This document shows positions 1-9,483 of a stretch of 64,000 bases of DNA, piece by piece. The notes beneath the pieces were generated by a model that worked only from the letters and a program-made list of their open reading frames with translations, ran no database searches and was not told the DNA's origin. Made by a program: the position numbers and the translations under genes. Positions within the stretch are counted from its first letter, which is position 1, and each line of letters opens with the position of its first letter. The stretch is from Coprothermobacter proteolyticus DSM 5265 (GTDB lineage Bacteria; Coprothermobacterota; Coprothermobacteria; Coprothermobacterales; Coprothermobacteraceae), in contig NC_011295.1 of assembly GCF_000020945.1 (NCBI RefSeq), forward strand, positions 496,001 to 560,000, read 5' to 3'.

Positions 1-424
<424 letters not shown>

Positions 425-430
425 GGTTTC

Positions 431-751
431 TTATCCCTCCGTTAACACAGACGTTTTAATGCCATTGATTCGCAAAATGGTGTAACGTATCCTGTGTGAT
501 TTTTTCCTGTGGTAATTTACTTTCGCTTTGAAACGTCTCACCTTGATTTTCTTTGTACGAATCTGCTTCACGGGTTCGAGCTCTATCTCAGCGCCTTCCA
601 CAAAAGGTGTTCCCACTACCGTATTCGCTTCGTCCTTTACCATGAGGACTTTTACTTCCTCCGGTTTGATTTCTTCCCAGCCAGGTACTAGTATGGTTGA
701 GTTTTCCTTTACTTTATACTGTTTTCCTCTAATTTCCAGTAAAGCGTACAT
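431..751 (-). CDS. rplU: 50S ribosomal protein L21
   Basis: A 106-residue L21: it starts MYALLEIRGKQYKV and carries the basic C-terminal segment KVNYHRKKSHRIRYT that binds 23S rRNA. The length is normal for the family. An AGGAGG Shine-Dalgarno lies about 9 bases before the ATG. It is the first protein gene of rplU-rpmA-obg, with tRNA-Ser immediately upstream on the same strand. Confidence 0.98.
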   Translation of the reverse strand: MYALLEIRGKQYKVKENSTILVPGWEEIKPEEVKVLMVKDEANTVVGTPFVEGAEIELEPVKQIRTKKIKVRRFKAKVNYHRKKSHRIRYTILRINGIKTSVLTEG

Positions 752-782
752 GCTTGTCAGGTCCTCCTTTTAATACATATTT

Positions 783-870
783 TGGCGGAGGGGGTGGGAC
801 TCGAACCCACAAGGCCCTTCCGGGCCGCCGGATTTCAAGTCCGGTGCCTTACCAATTAGACTACCCCTCC
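783..870 (-). tRNA. tRNA-Ser (anticodon UGA)
   Basis: Read on the minus strand the sequence folds as a class II tRNA of 88 nt. The acceptor stem is GGAGGGG/CCCCTCC, the discriminator is G and the 3' CCA is encoded. The anticodon loop is CTTGAAA, giving UGA, and the T loop contains GGTTCGAGTCC. The long variable arm (GGCCCGGAAGGGCC) is typical of serine tRNAs. It lies 31 bp upstream of rplU on the same strand and could share its transcript. A possible promoter further upstream (TTGCAG, 18 bp, TAATAT) is weak. Confidence 0.95.
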
Positions 871-946
871 ATCTTATTATGGTTATCAAGGTATCCAATT
901 ACAGCAACATATATATTAGCATAGATAAAGCCACATCTGCAACTTG

Positions 947-1570
947 CTAACTGTTACCTGCGGCAGCCTTCTTTTGTTCCCAAGGTAAAAAGGTTTTGTT
1001 TTCACTTCCAGCCATGAGTCGGCGGATATTGTCCTTATGGCGCCACGTAATGAAGAAAGCTAGAAAAAGAAGTGCCCACGGGAAGAATGGTAATATGGCA
1101 AATGCAAAGATAAAGACGGACCAAATTCCCAGTATGGATCCTAAGGAAACCCAGCGAGTGGGTAAGAAAGTCACCAGCCAAACCGCCACGAACATTAGCA
1201 CCAATCTTATATCAAAGCCTAGTAAAGCTCCTACGCTTGTAGCAACACCTTTACCACCCTTAAACCTCAGAAACACGGAAAAACAGTGTCCGATTATGGG
1301 CGCTAAAAACAGTAGCCATTGCTGGAGAGGCGTCAGCCCTGAGAAATAGTGAAATGCCAAGTATGACGGTATAAAGCCTTTTGACAGATCTAGAAGTAAA
1401 GTCATGGCACCAAAGACTACGCCGAGTGCTCTGTAAACATTTGTGGTACCGATGTTCCCAGACCCAATTTTCCTGATATCAACGCCTTTACTTAAGGCGA
1501 TCAAATAACCGAAGGGCATGGCACCATATAGATAAGCTCCTACTAGACCCAATAAGTAGTAGTAATTCAC
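947..1570 (-). CDS. plsY: Glycerol-3-phosphate acyltransferase PlsY
   Basis: PlsY transfers the acyl group of acyl-phosphate to glycerol-3-phosphate, the first step of phospholipid synthesis, in the inner membrane. Visible motifs are SGNIGTTN, GKGVAT and the late DNIRRL, together with several hydrophobic segments. The reading frame is open upstream to 1675, but the family normally begins directly with the first membrane helix. A GTG at 1570 is preceded by AGGAGG at ideal spacing, giving 207 residues, the usual length. I therefore reject the longer start. The gene stands alone between tRNA-Ser and the divergent peptidase gene. Confidence 0.93.
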   Translation of the reverse strand: MNYYYLLGLVGAYLYGAMPFGYLIALSKGVDIRKIGSGNIGTTNVYRALGVVFGAMTLLLDLSKGFIPSYLAFHYFSGLTPLQQWLLFLAPIIGHCFSVFLRFKGGKGVATSVGALLGFDIRLVLMFVAVWLVTFLPTRWVSLGSILGIWSVFIFAFAILPFFPWALLFLAFFITWRHKDNIRRLMAGSENKTFLPWEQKKAAAGNS

Positions 1571-1764
1571 TTTACACCTCCTCTTTGTTTCCATATGCCT
1601 GTAACTACGCTCCACGACACACGCAACTGTAGTCACATTAGCAAATAAGTTGTTTTTTACCGCATATCGCTTCATCCTATAATATTAGATGATTCCCCGT
1701 AGCATTATGTTACACTTTACCATAAAAGAAAACAGAAAAATACTAAGGCAATGAGGCGGTGACC

Positions 1765-3108
1765 ATGGTTAGAAAAAACGGCAATAAGCTTGCCTTCTTT
1801 TTACTGCTGGCAGTTTTACTTAGTGTGGCGCCAGCACTTAGTTACAGCAACCACACGTTAGAGCTTTTTCCAAATAGCTCCACAGCTATTTTCGATGGGA
1901 AGAGCTACAAATTGACAGCATCACCAGTTTTGGTGCAGGGGCGCTTGCTGGTTCCAGTAAGGGACATTTCCGAACTCATAGGGGTAGATGTAAGGTGGGA
2001 TAACCAAGCCAGAAAAGCGATTGTCACTTTTCCCTATGTTCCAGATTTGGTTTCGGAAAACCAAACACTAAGAGATAACCTGCAGGACAGTTTGTCGTAT
2101 CTACAGGTTTTAGACAATCCTGAGATGCAGGCTTTGGTAACTACCATAAAGACGATAAAAGAAGAGTATTTGTATCCTGAAAAGACATCCACGGTAGTTT
2201 ACGCTGCCGCCAAAGGTGCAGTCAATAGCCTCCAAGACCCTTACTCCAGCTTTTATGATCCCAGTGAGGCAAAACAAATTCTCGAGGCACTTCAGGGTGC
2301 ATTTGTAGGCATTGGGGTTTACCTACAGGAGTCAGCAAATGGTGTTGTTGTGGTTAAAGTGGTTCCGGGATCGCCTGCTCAGAAAGCAGGTATGCAAGCT
2401 GGGGATCTCATTATCAAGGTGGATGATGTAGATGTGTCATCAGCACCGATAGAGGTTATAAGCTCGCTTCTTAAAGGCGAAGAGGGAACTTATGTGAAAG
2501 TCACCGTAAAACGGGCTGATAAGACTTTAACGTTTACTATTCAAAGGCTTCGCATAGTGGTTCCCACTGTTTCATTAATCATGAATACTACTACCGTTGC
2601 TGTGCTCCAGATTGACCAATTCACTGAAACTACTCCTAGCGAATTTAGGCAAGTCATGGGTAGTGTTAAGGCTCCCAAACTTGTCATTGATTTAAGAGGG
2701 AACCCAGGTGGATTGGTGGAGTCGCTAGTAGATGTTGCTGGTATGCTCATGGGTACAAAACCAGTGTTTTTGTATCGTGATAACGAACAAACGACGGTAA
2801 TCGATGCGGAGACGCCCCAGATTTATACTGGTAGACTGTATGTTCTGGTAGACAAGTACTCTGCCAGCGCTGCAGAAATGCTTGCGGGAGCTCTGCAAGA
2901 CAATAAAAGAGCCACCATTGTGGGTGAGCGGACATTCGGTAAGGGCGTGGGACAAACACTTTTTGATCTTGAGGATGGGTCTTTACTGTATTTGACTACA
3001 TTCGAATTCCGGACTCCAAATGGCAAAGTTATTAATAACTACGGTATAGACCCTGACATCAAAGTGGATCCGGCAACTGCGTTAGAGTATGTACTTCGGC
3101 TTCCATAA
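1765..3108 (+). CDS. Exported S41 C-terminal processing peptidase with N-terminal copper-amine-oxidase-like domain
   Basis: A protein of 447 residues. A signal peptide or membrane anchor (about residues 8-27) is followed by a copper-amine-oxidase N-terminal-like stalk domain (ILVPVRDISELIG-type pattern, about 30-95), a PDZ domain (about 150-230, with SPAQKAGMQAGD) and the S41 protease core. The catalytic serine is in YSASAAEM (near 366) and the lysine in GERTFGKG (near 392). Family members cleave non-polar C-termini of exported proteins. ATG 1765 is preferred over an in-frame GTG at 1759 because the ribosome site GAGGCGG overlaps the GTG. A possible -10 (TATAAT) is at 1678-1683. The N-terminal stalk is common in Firmicutes cell-surface proteins. 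Confidence 0.9.
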   Translation: MVRKNGNKLAFFLLLAVLLSVAPALSYSNHTLELFPNSSTAIFDGKSYKLTASPVLVQGRLLVPVRDISELIGVDVRWDNQARKAIVTFPYVPDLVSENQTLRDNLQDSLSYLQVLDNPEMQALVTTIKTIKEEYLYPEKTSTVVYAAAKGAVNSLQDPYSSFYDPSEAKQILEALQGAFVGIGVYLQESANGVVVVKVVPGSPAQKAGMQAGDLIIKVDDVDVSSAPIEVISSLLKGEEGTYVKVTVKRADKTLTFTIQRLRIVVPTVSLIMNTTTVAVLQIDQFTETTPSEFRQVMGSVKAPKLVIDLRGNPGGLVESLVDVAGMLMGTKPVFLYRDNEQTTVIDAETPQIYTGRLYVLVDKYSASAAEMLAGALQDNKRATIVGERTFGKGVGQTLFDLEDGSLLYLTTFEFRTPNGKVINNYGIDPDIKVDPATALEYVLRLP

Positions 3109-3177
3109 GGTGGGCTATATAATTAGACCTAAGGGGTGCATATACAACACACGTGCCCTATGGATGGAGGTGCACTG

Positions 3178-3942
3178 ATGAAAAGGACGTTTGTCTTGTT
3201 ATTAGTGGTGGGGGCTATCTTGTTGGGGTGTAGCAGTCAACAGTCTGCCAACACTTTAGTAGTTGGCACAGCGGCTGACTTTCCTCCTTTGGAATTCATT
3301 GACGAAAATGGTAACTTTGCTGGCTTTGATATTGAGCTAATGAATGCTATTGCTGAGAAGATTGGGTATGAGGTGAAGTGGGAGAATGCTGATTTTGCCG
3401 GTTTAGTAGCTTCTTTGCAGACAGGTAAGTATGATGCTGTCATTTCTGCAATGACTATTACAGCTTCACGGCAGGAAGAAGTGGATTTCTCGAGACCCTA
3501 CTTTAGGTCTGATCAAGCTGTGGTAGTTCAGGAAAGCAACGTGGGCATTTTAAGTAGGGAAGATCTTGCTGACAAAACGATCGGGGTTCAGCTTGGTACC
3601 ACAGGAGAGCTGCTTGCTCGGGAGTTAGTTTCTGACAAGGGGGGAGTATATACCTACGAGAGTCCTGACCAAGCCTTCTTAGACTTGAATACGGGTCGTC
3701 TAGATGCAGTAGTTAATGATCTACCTGTTAGTAGTTATTTTTTGTTGAGGAACCCTAATCTTCCGCTTAAGGTTGCATTCACAATTGAAACAGAGGAGTA
3801 TTATGGCATTGCAGTCAAGAAGGGTAACACGGAACTCGTAGAAAAAATTAACAATGCCCTTATACAACTAAAGGAGGAGGGCAAGTATGCTGAGCTCTAC
3901 CAAAAATGGTTTGAAACGGAGCCGCCTGCTGACATCCCGTAA
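3178..3942 (+). CDS. Amino-acid ABC transporter substrate-binding lipoprotein
   Basis: A 254-residue family 3 solute-binding protein. The start ATG follows GGAGGTG; an upstream in-frame ATG at 3136 has no ribosome site. The signal peptide ends in the lipobox LLGC, so the mature protein should be lipid-anchored. The core shows GTAADFPPLEF, GFDIELMNAIAE and the SAMTITASRQEEVDFSRPY pattern of polar amino-acid binders, with DAVVNDLPVS in the second lobe. Permease and ATPase genes follow, making a complete importer. Substrate identity cannot be read from the sequence. Confidence 0.93.
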   Translation: MKRTFVLLLVVGAILLGCSSQQSANTLVVGTAADFPPLEFIDENGNFAGFDIELMNAIAEKIGYEVKWENADFAGLVASLQTGKYDAVISAMTITASRQEEVDFSRPYFRSDQAVVVQESNVGILSREDLADKTIGVQLGTTGELLARELVSDKGGVYTYESPDQAFLDLNTGRLDAVVNDLPVSSYFLLRNPNLPLKVAFTIETEEYYGIAVKKGNTELVEKINNALIQLKEEGKYAELYQKWFETEPPADIP

Positions 3943-4019
3943 ACAGATTGTTCTTTACCTGTACAACGCAGGAGCGTGAAGTCTTTAACTAAGAAAGCTA
4001 TCAAGGAAAGAGGGTGCTT

Positions 4020-4670
4020 ATGGACTTTCGGTGGGAGTTGTTAGTGACAATTTTTCCCATTTTGTGGTCGGGCTTTTTAACCACACTGGGACTTACATTG
4101 TCTTCGCTACTAGTGGGGTTGGTATTTGGCTTAATACTAGCGCTCATGAAGATTTCCACAAACTGGATACTTAAGGGAATTTCCATTGCTTACATTGAGC
4201 TGATAAGAGGAACTCCGGCACTGATGCAGATAATGTTGGTCTATTTTGGCTTGCCTGCCTTGGGCCTCAATATTGACCGTTTAACTGCGGCAGTGGTCGC
4301 TTTGGGGTTAAATAGTGCTGCTTACTCAGGTGAGATTTTTAGAGCAGGTATTGAATCCATTGACAGGGGACAAATGGAGGCTGCCAGGGCTATAGGTATG
4401 ACTGGAAGCATGGCTATGAGGCTCATCGTTTTGCCTCAGGCTTTTCGTGTGGTAATTCCTCCTTTGGTTAATGAGTTTGTGGCTCTACTCAAGGACACGT
4501 CCTTGGTTTCAGTCATAGGAGTGGCTGACCTCATGCTCAGAAGCAGAAATATGATTTCTTACACAGCTAACGTGTTTACGCCGTTGCTTGGTGCTTCTAT
4601 TCTGTACTTATTAGCTACCATACCAGGATCTCAGCTTTCTGCCTACTTGGAGAGGAGGTTCAAGTTCTAG
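4020..4670 (+). CDS. Amino-acid ABC transporter permease (HisM/GlnP type)
   Basis: An integral membrane protein of 216 residues with about five membrane helices. It has the EAA loop [23 protein letters not shown], which contacts the ATPase. The N-terminus ([18 protein letters not shown]) is typical of polar amino-acid permeases. The start is either ATG 4020 or GTG 4014; the sequence GGAAAGAGGG before them could serve both. It forms a single gene set with the binding protein and ATPase. A single permease suggests it works as a homodimer. Confidence 0.93.
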   Translation: MDFRWELLVTIFPILWSGFLTTLGLTLSSLLVGLVFGLILALMKISTNWILKGISIAYIELIRGTPALMQIMLVYFGLPALGLNIDRLTAAVVALGLNSAAYSGEIFRAGIESIDRGQMEAARAIGMTGSMAMRLIVLPQAFRVVIPPLVNEFVALLKDTSLVSVIGVADLMLRSRNMISYTANVFTPLLGASILYLLATIPGSQLSAYLERRFKF

Positions 4671-4672
4671 AA

Positions 4673-5413
4673 ATGATGCCTATTTTGGAAGCTAAAAACA
4701 TTGTGAAACGTTTTGGCAAGCATGAGGTTCTAAAAGGGGTAAGTTTGGCTATTCACCAAAAAGAGATTGTTGTCATCATGGGACCTTCAGGTGGCGGTAA
4801 GACTACGCTACTTAGGACGTTAAACCTGCTCGAGGAACCCTCAGATGGTGAGATTTATTTTAGGGGAAAGAAAATTGATCCAAGGAGCCGTGATGCCAAC
4901 GAACTAAGAAAAAAGGTGTCCATGGTTTTTCAGCTTTTCAACCTGTTTAATCATCTTAACGTGCTTCAAAATGTAACCATTGGACCCATAAAAGTTTTAG
5001 GCAAATCACCCCAAGAAGCAGAAGCCCAAGCCATGGAAATCTTGCATCGGGTTGGCTTGGCTGAAAAAGCAAAAGCTCTGCCTTCGTCCTTGTCGGGTGG
5101 CCAAAAACAAAGAGTTGCTATTGCCAGAGCACTTGCCATGGAACCGGATGTGATTTTGTTTGATGAGCCTACCTCCGCCCTGGACCCTGAATACACCAAA
5201 GAAGTTTTGGATGTAATGAAGGAATTAGCTGAAGAAGGCATGACCATGGTAGTGGCCACCCATGAAATGGGTTTTGCTAAGGAAGTGAGTACTCGAATAG
5301 TGTTCTTAGAGGACGGCCGTGTAATTGAGGATACCGATGCGCATAAATTCTTCGTTGAAGGCCCGCAAACGGAGAGAGCAAGGCAGTTCCTTTCAAAAAT
5401 CTTAAAAGCATAA
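4673..5413 (+). CDS. Amino-acid ABC transporter ATP-binding protein
   Basis: A 246-residue ABC ATPase with Walker [10 protein letters not shown]-loop VFQLFNLF, signature LSGGQKQR, Walker [14 protein letters not shown] and switch histidine [10 protein letters not shown]. The close match to GlnQ/HisP proteins marks it as the energising subunit of the polar amino-acid importer encoded just upstream. It begins 2 bp after the permease stop. A second ATG at 4676 is equally possible. The operon probably ends here, since a new promoter-like element precedes the next gene. Confidence 0.95.
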   Translation: MMPILEAKNIVKRFGKHEVLKGVSLAIHQKEIVVIMGPSGGGKTTLLRTLNLLEEPSDGEIYFRGKKIDPRSRDANELRKKVSMVFQLFNLFNHLNVLQNVTIGPIKVLGKSPQEAEAQAMEILHRVGLAEKAKALPSSLSGGQKQRVAIARALAMEPDVILFDEPTSALDPEYTKEVLDVMKELAEEGMTMVVATHEMGFAKEVSTRIVFLEDGRVIEDTDAHKFFVEGPQTERARQFLSKILKA

Positions 5414-5430
5414 GATATTCTTTAAGCGCA

Positions 5431-5439
5431 TGTTATAAT
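5431..5439 (+). promoter_or_regulatory. Extended -10 promoter element of the aminotransferase gene
   Basis: TGTTATAAT is a perfect extended -10 (TGnTATAAT). It lies about 40 bp before the aminotransferase ATG, which has its own AGGAGGT ribosome site. No good -35 box is visible, which is usual for extended -10 promoters. Confidence 0.55.
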
Positions 5440-5477
5440 GATTTTGTCCTACGATTAAGCAAGGAGGTAGACTAGAC

Positions 5478-6698
5478 ATGGAACCTAAAGACTTTATCAG
5501 CAAAAGGGGAGCAAGTTTAAAACCGTCAGCTATTAGGGAAATATTCAAGTACTCAGGCGACCCGAGTTTCATTTCTTTCGCAGGTGGTTATCCAGACCCA
5601 GACGTTTTTCCTGTGGAAGAGTTAAAAGAAGTTTCAGTGGAAGCACTAGATAAGTACGCCAAGAAAGCTTTGCAGTACAGTGCTACTGAAGGTGTACCAG
5701 AGCTTCGCCAGTACTTGGTGAAGTTCATGGAGGAAGAGGAAAACGTAAAAGGGCTTGGTGAAGAGAACATCATCATTACCACTGCTAGCCAACAATCGCT
5801 GTTCTTAGTGGGTTTGGTTCTTATTGACCCCGGTGATGTGGTCATGGTAGAAGCTCCAACGTACCTTGGAGCACTATCTGCTTTCGATCCGTTCGAACCG
5901 GATTACGTGTCAGTGCCCACCGATGACGACGGCATCATTCCTGAAAAACTAGAAGAAATGGTAATTGACCTAAAGAAGAAGGGGAAGAAAGTCAAATTCC
6001 TCTATGTCATACCCACATTCCAAAACCCTGCTGGTTACACGCTTAGTTTGGAAAGAAGAAAGCGTATAGTAGAGATTGCCGAGGAGCAGGATTTCCTCAT
6101 TGTGGAAGACGACCCCTACAGCTACTTGGTGTATGAGGGCGAAAGGCCACCCTGCGTAAAGTCTTTTGATAATAGCGACCATGTGATTTACCTCAGCACA
6201 TTCTCGAAGACCTTTGTGCCCGGATTCCGTCTTGGCTGGATTGTAGCTCACAAAGACATCATTCGCAGAATTGCCATTTCAAAGCAGGCAGCGGACTTGT
6301 GCACCGGTGCTTACATGCAGTACATAACCTATCTTTACATGCAGAAAGGTCATTTCATGAAACATATTGAAGCCATGAGAGACATTTACAAGGTAAAACA
6401 TGCAGCCATGTTAGAAGCACTGGACAAGTACATGTCTGATATTCCCGGCGTTTACTGGAGTAAGCCGAAAGGTGGATTTTTCGTGTGGCTAGTCCTTCCA
6501 GAAACAGTGGACTGCGACCAATTGTTTGACAAAGCCATTGAGCACAAGGTTGTTTACGTGAGAGGTTCAGCTTTCTTCGCAGATGGGCAAGGGAAGAACA
6601 CCGCACGTTTGAACTTTAGCCAACCCAAAGTTGAAGACATCGACAAGGGAATCAAAATACTTGCAGATGTAATCAAGGAAACAATGGGCGTTAAGTAG
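5478..6698 (+). CDS. PLP-dependent aminotransferase (LysN/2-aminoadipate or aromatic type)
   Basis: A fold-type I aminotransferase of 406 residues, without the GntR domain of MocR proteins. The lysine that binds pyridoxal phosphate is in STFSKTFVPGFRLGW (near residue 247). Other family motifs are PTFQNPAGYTLS and EDDPYSYL. Relatives convert 2-aminoadipate, branched-chain or aromatic amino acids with 2-oxoglutarate, and the exact substrate cannot be set from sequence. It follows the amino-acid importer, consistent with amino-acid fermentation. The start follows AGGAGGT. A strong terminator ends the unit. Confidence 0.88.
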   Translation: MEPKDFISKRGASLKPSAIREIFKYSGDPSFISFAGGYPDPDVFPVEELKEVSVEALDKYAKKALQYSATEGVPELRQYLVKFMEEEENVKGLGEENIIITTASQQSLFLVGLVLIDPGDVVMVEAPTYLGALSAFDPFEPDYVSVPTDDDGIIPEKLEEMVIDLKKKGKKVKFLYVIPTFQNPAGYTLSLERRKRIVEIAEEQDFLIVEDDPYSYLVYEGERPPCVKSFDNSDHVIYLSTFSKTFVPGFRLGWIVAHKDIIRRIAISKQAADLCTGAYMQYITYLYMQKGHFMKHIEAMRDIYKVKHAAMLEALDKYMSDIPGVYWSKPKGGFFVWLVLPETVDCDQLFDKAIEHKVVYVRGSAFFADGQGKNTARLNFSQPKVEDIDKGIKILADVIKETMGVK

Positions 6699-6756
6699 TC
6701 TAGACAACAGGAAAATTACTTAAATATTTCTCTCTCTCTTTTCTCTCTTCTTTTTT

Positions 6757-6787
6757 GGGGCCTCGCTCAGGCGAGGCCCCTTCTTTT
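6757..6787 (+). terminator. Rho-independent terminator after the aminotransferase gene
   Basis: A perfect 10-bp GC-rich stem, GGGGCCTCGC/GCGAGGCCCC, has a TCAG loop and is followed by TTCTTTT. A run of T residues also precedes the stem. It separates the transporter/aminotransferase region from the SDR gene. Confidence 0.93.
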
Positions 6788-6827
6788 CGTAGGTTTGCTG
6801 CAGTCATTTCCATGTTATAGCTGTTCT

Positions 6828-6857
6828 TTGATGACGCATCTTAACTACTGTTATAAT
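6828..6857 (+). promoter_or_regulatory. Promoter of the SDR gene
   Basis: TTGATG at 6828-6833, an 18-bp spacer and TATAAT at 6852-6857 within TGTTATAAT (extended -10). The SDR ribosome site and ATG lie about 30-40 bp downstream. Confidence 0.7.
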
Positions 6858-6899
6858 GAAAGTAATTAATAACGACTATAAAAAAGGAGGTTGGATAAA

Positions 6900-7649
6900 A
6901 TGTTGTTGAAGGACAAGGTGGCCATTATTACTGGTGGGGGTTCCGGTTTTGGCAGAGCCACCTCTCTTCTTTTTGCGAAAGAAGGGGCAAAGGTGGCTGT
7001 GGTGGACTACGTGGAGGAAGCCGCGAAGATGGTTGCAAATGAAATAAAGTCCATGGGAGCCGAAGCCATCTACGTTAAAGCCGACGTTTCCAGCGAAGAG
7101 GACGTAATGCGTTTTGTGGATGTAACTGTTAAAGCGTTCGGAAAGCTGGATATCATTTTCAACAATGCGGGCATATATGTCCCGGGTAACGCTGAGCAGC
7201 AAAAGGTTGAAGACTGGGACAGAATTCTCAATGTGAATTTGAAAGGCGTATTTCTTGGATGTAAGTACGCCATTCCTCACATGAAGCAGAATGGTGGCGG
7301 TGCCATCATAAATACAGCTTCTGCGGCGGCTTTGATTGGGTTCCCTGAGGCCATTGCATACGCAGCGTCTAAAGGAGGCGTGGTTTCTCTTACCAGAGCA
7401 GTAGCTTTGGACTACGCTAAGTTTGGCATAAGAGCGAACTGCATATGCCCCGGCACTTCAGAGACAGCCATTACTAAGGATGTATTAGCTGACCCTCAGC
7501 TTCGAGCTATGTTCTTGGCTCCCATACCGTTGGGTCGGTTTGGACAACCTGAGGACGTTGCAAATGCTGCTTTGTTCCTGGCATCGGATTTGTCTGCCTA
7601 CATCACAGGAGCCGTTCTGCCTGTGGATGGCGGTTGGACTATGGCTTAG
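6900..7649 (+). CDS. Short-chain dehydrogenase/reductase (SDR)
   Basis: A 249-residue classical SDR. The dinucleotide-binding motif TGGGSGFG is at residues 9-16. NNAG, the catalytic serine in NTASAA and the YAASKGG active site follow, and the protein ends with the family pattern YITGAVLPVDGGWTMA. An aspartate after the second strand (VVDY) suggests NAD(H) preference. Homologues include 3-oxoacyl-ACP reductases and sugar or alcohol dehydrogenases, so the substrate is unknown. ATG 6900 sits at good distance from AAAGGAGG; the in-frame TTG at 6891 is too close. It is monocistronic between two terminators. Confidence 0.9.
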   Translation: MLLKDKVAIITGGGSGFGRATSLLFAKEGAKVAVVDYVEEAAKMVANEIKSMGAEAIYVKADVSSEEDVMRFVDVTVKAFGKLDIIFNNAGIYVPGNAEQQKVEDWDRILNVNLKGVFLGCKYAIPHMKQNGGGAIINTASAAALIGFPEAIAYAASKGGVVSLTRAVALDYAKFGIRANCICPGTSETAITKDVLADPQLRAMFLAPIPLGRFGQPEDVANAALFLASDLSAYITGAVLPVDGGWTMA

Positions 7650-7698
7650 TTGGCTGGCCTTCTTGTAAGATTGTAAGTTCAACCTTTAAGATTTAAGA

Positions 7699-7738
7699 AG
7701 CCCGTCGCGCACATGCATCAATGTGACGGGCTCTTTTA
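7699..7738. terminator. Terminator between convergent SDR and phoU genes
   Basis: The hairpin pairs GCCCGT with ACGGGC and, above an asymmetric CGCG bulge, CACAT with ATGTG around a GCATCA loop. It is followed by TCTTTTAG on the plus strand. The minus-strand tail is weaker, so it may act mainly for the SDR transcript. Confidence 0.75.
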
Positions 7739-7739
7739 G

Positions 7740-8369
7740 TTAATTTAGGTCTGCCTGTACGCCAGTGGTAAGCATTGTGGTGTATTCGCAAATGTTTGTT
7801 ACATAGTCTCCCATGCGCTCTAAATGCTTTGCTGCCAGCATCAGATCTATGGTTTCCTCAAGCTTTAGGTTTTCCTGACCACTTCTTAGCCTTTTCTTCA
7901 AATCAGCGTAAATGGTATCTAGTACGTCGTCTTTCTTGGCAACTTGTTTTGCTATCTCAGGATCACGGTTTATGAAAGCATCAATGGCTTCGTCGAGCAT
8001 TTCTATAACTATTTCACCCATGCGCTTAAAGGTAAGTGCGTAAAAATCATAGCTTTCACTGGGGACTGTGGGATCAATTGCAATGCGAGCCACATTCATG
8101 GAATGGTCAACTAGCCTTTCAATGTCCTGGGCTATCTTACCAATGATAATCACTGATGCGATGTCGTCTGGGCATTCCATTGCTACTTGTAGAACCGTTT
8201 CCTGAATGTCTTTGTTCAGTTCATCTACTTTTTGGTCAAGCGCCAGCACTGCATTGGCATTAGCGGGACTTTTCCTTTCAACCGCATCTAATACCGCCCT
8301 ACAGGTGTCACGAGCCAAGGAAGAAAGATAAATTAAACGTTCTTCAAGTAATTTGGTCGTTGACTTCAC
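7740..8369 (-). CDS. phoU: PhoU phosphate-signalling protein
   Basis: A 209-residue all-helical PhoU with the two repeated metal-binding helical bundles typical of the family (IAQDIERLVDHSMNVARI and LAAKHLERMGDYVTNICEY). PhoU links the phosphate transporter to the PhoR kinase and restrains it when phosphate is plentiful. The GTG start at 8369 has GGAGG about 14 bases upstream, which is rather far. It is the last gene of phoB-phoR-phoU. No pst transporter genes are in the window. Confidence 0.93.
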   Translation of the reverse strand: MKSTTKLLEERLIYLSSLARDTCRAVLDAVERKSPANANAVLALDQKVDELNKDIQETVLQVAMECPDDIASVIIIGKIAQDIERLVDHSMNVARIAIDPTVPSESYDFYALTFKRMGEIVIEMLDEAIDAFINRDPEIAKQVAKKDDVLDTIYADLKKRLRSGQENLKLEETIDLMLAAKHLERMGDYVTNICEYTTMLTTGVQADLN

Positions 8370-8405
8370 AAAGAAGATTATACCTCCACTTGCACTACCT
8401 ATTTG

Positions 8406-9479
8406 TTAAGCCTTTCTAAGGGCAACATTTACTTTCAAACCATGAGGTTCGTTGGGTTCCAACCACAACCTACCGTCATGGAATTTAACTACTTCCAAAG
8501 CAATGCCCAGACCAAGGCCCAATCCGTCTGCCTTGCTAGTTGCTCTGTAAAAATCTTGAAACACTTTTTCTCGCTGTTCTTCTGGAATTCCTTCTCCTTC
8601 GTCGGCAACTGTTATTAAGACGTTTTCTTCTTGTTCCTGCAGGGTAACAGTTATTTTTGTCCTTTCAGGGCTGTACTTTAAGGCATTATCTAACAAGTTT
8701 AAGAAGAGGGATTTTAACAGACTTTTACTTCCCTCAACGAATATGCTGTGACTTGGTATCTCTGCTTCAATGGAAACTCTCTTGTTGTCAGCAAGCACGC
8801 TCATCTGCCAAATGACTTCACTGAGCAAATTAACTATGTTTACCTTATCCATGCGTTCCACCAAGCCACGATCCATCTTGATTAAAAGTGCTAAATCGCT
8901 TGTCAGCTGATTCAGCCTGTCCATCTCGTCTATGATGCGTGTGGTAAGATCTTTTCGCTGCACAGGGTCTTCTTCCTCCTCCAAAAGCTCTAGCATGAGC
9001 CGAACCGAACTCAAAGGTGTTTTAAGTTCGTGGAGCATTTTTTGGTAAAGTTCAACGTCTTCTTTTGTGCTTCCGTGGCTGCATTCCTCAATGGTTCCGA
9101 TGATCTCACCGTTTGTTCTCTTAAGGATCATGTAATAGGATCTTTTTTCGGCTGATGGTGTTAGGTAAAAAGGCGTTGACGCAGTACCTTCTTTCTTGCA
9201 GGTTTGTAGTGCATCGATGACTTTGTGGTCCCTGAAGACCTCATAAAGAAATCTTTCCAGAGGGGCCTTACCTACTAAGGATTCGAAAAGCCCATTGTAT
9301 CTGATTATCCTAAAATCATCGTCCAGCACGAAGACAGGTACGGGTAAGTTTTCCAATAGGTCTTTAGCCATGTTCTCTTCGCTTCGTCTATCCTGTGTGG
9401 AGACCGTTTGGAACAACACCACTACAGAAGCAAGAGCACATAGGACAACTACTAGAAGAGCAAGATCGGCACCACCCAT
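8406..9479 (-). CDS. phoR: Sensor histidine kinase PhoR-like
   Basis: A 357-residue kinase. One membrane helix (about residues 5-25) is followed by a PAS-like region (about 45-145), the dimerisation domain with phospho-acceptor histidine in HELKTPLSSV (near 150), and a HATPase domain with N box NLLDNALKYS, DEGEGIP and GLGLGIALEVV. It has no extracytoplasmic sensor loop, so it likely receives its signal through PhoU and the transporter or inside the cell. The start follows GGAAGGA and lies 4 bp after the phoB stop. Confidence 0.9.
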   Translation of the reverse strand: MGGADLALLVVVLCALASVVVLFQTVSTQDRRSEENMAKDLLENLPVPVFVLDDDFRIIRYNGLFESLVGKAPLERFLYEVFRDHKVIDALQTCKKEGTASTPFYLTPSAEKRSYYMILKRTNGEIIGTIEECSHGSTKEDVELYQKMLHELKTPLSSVRLMLELLEEEEDPVQRKDLTTRIIDEMDRLNQLTSDLALLIKMDRGLVERMDKVNIVNLLSEVIWQMSVLADNKRVSIEAEIPSHSIFVEGSKSLLKSLFLNLLDNALKYSPERTKITVTLQEQEENVLITVADEGEGIPEEQREKVFQDFYRATSKADGLGLGLGIALEVVKFHDGRLWLEPNEPHGLKVNVALRKA

Positions 9480-9483
9480 GCGA

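Noticed and set aside
1571-1675. Longer plsY start at 1675
   Set aside because: The extra 35 residues are charged and unrelated to PlsY; GTG 1570 has a perfect ribosome site.
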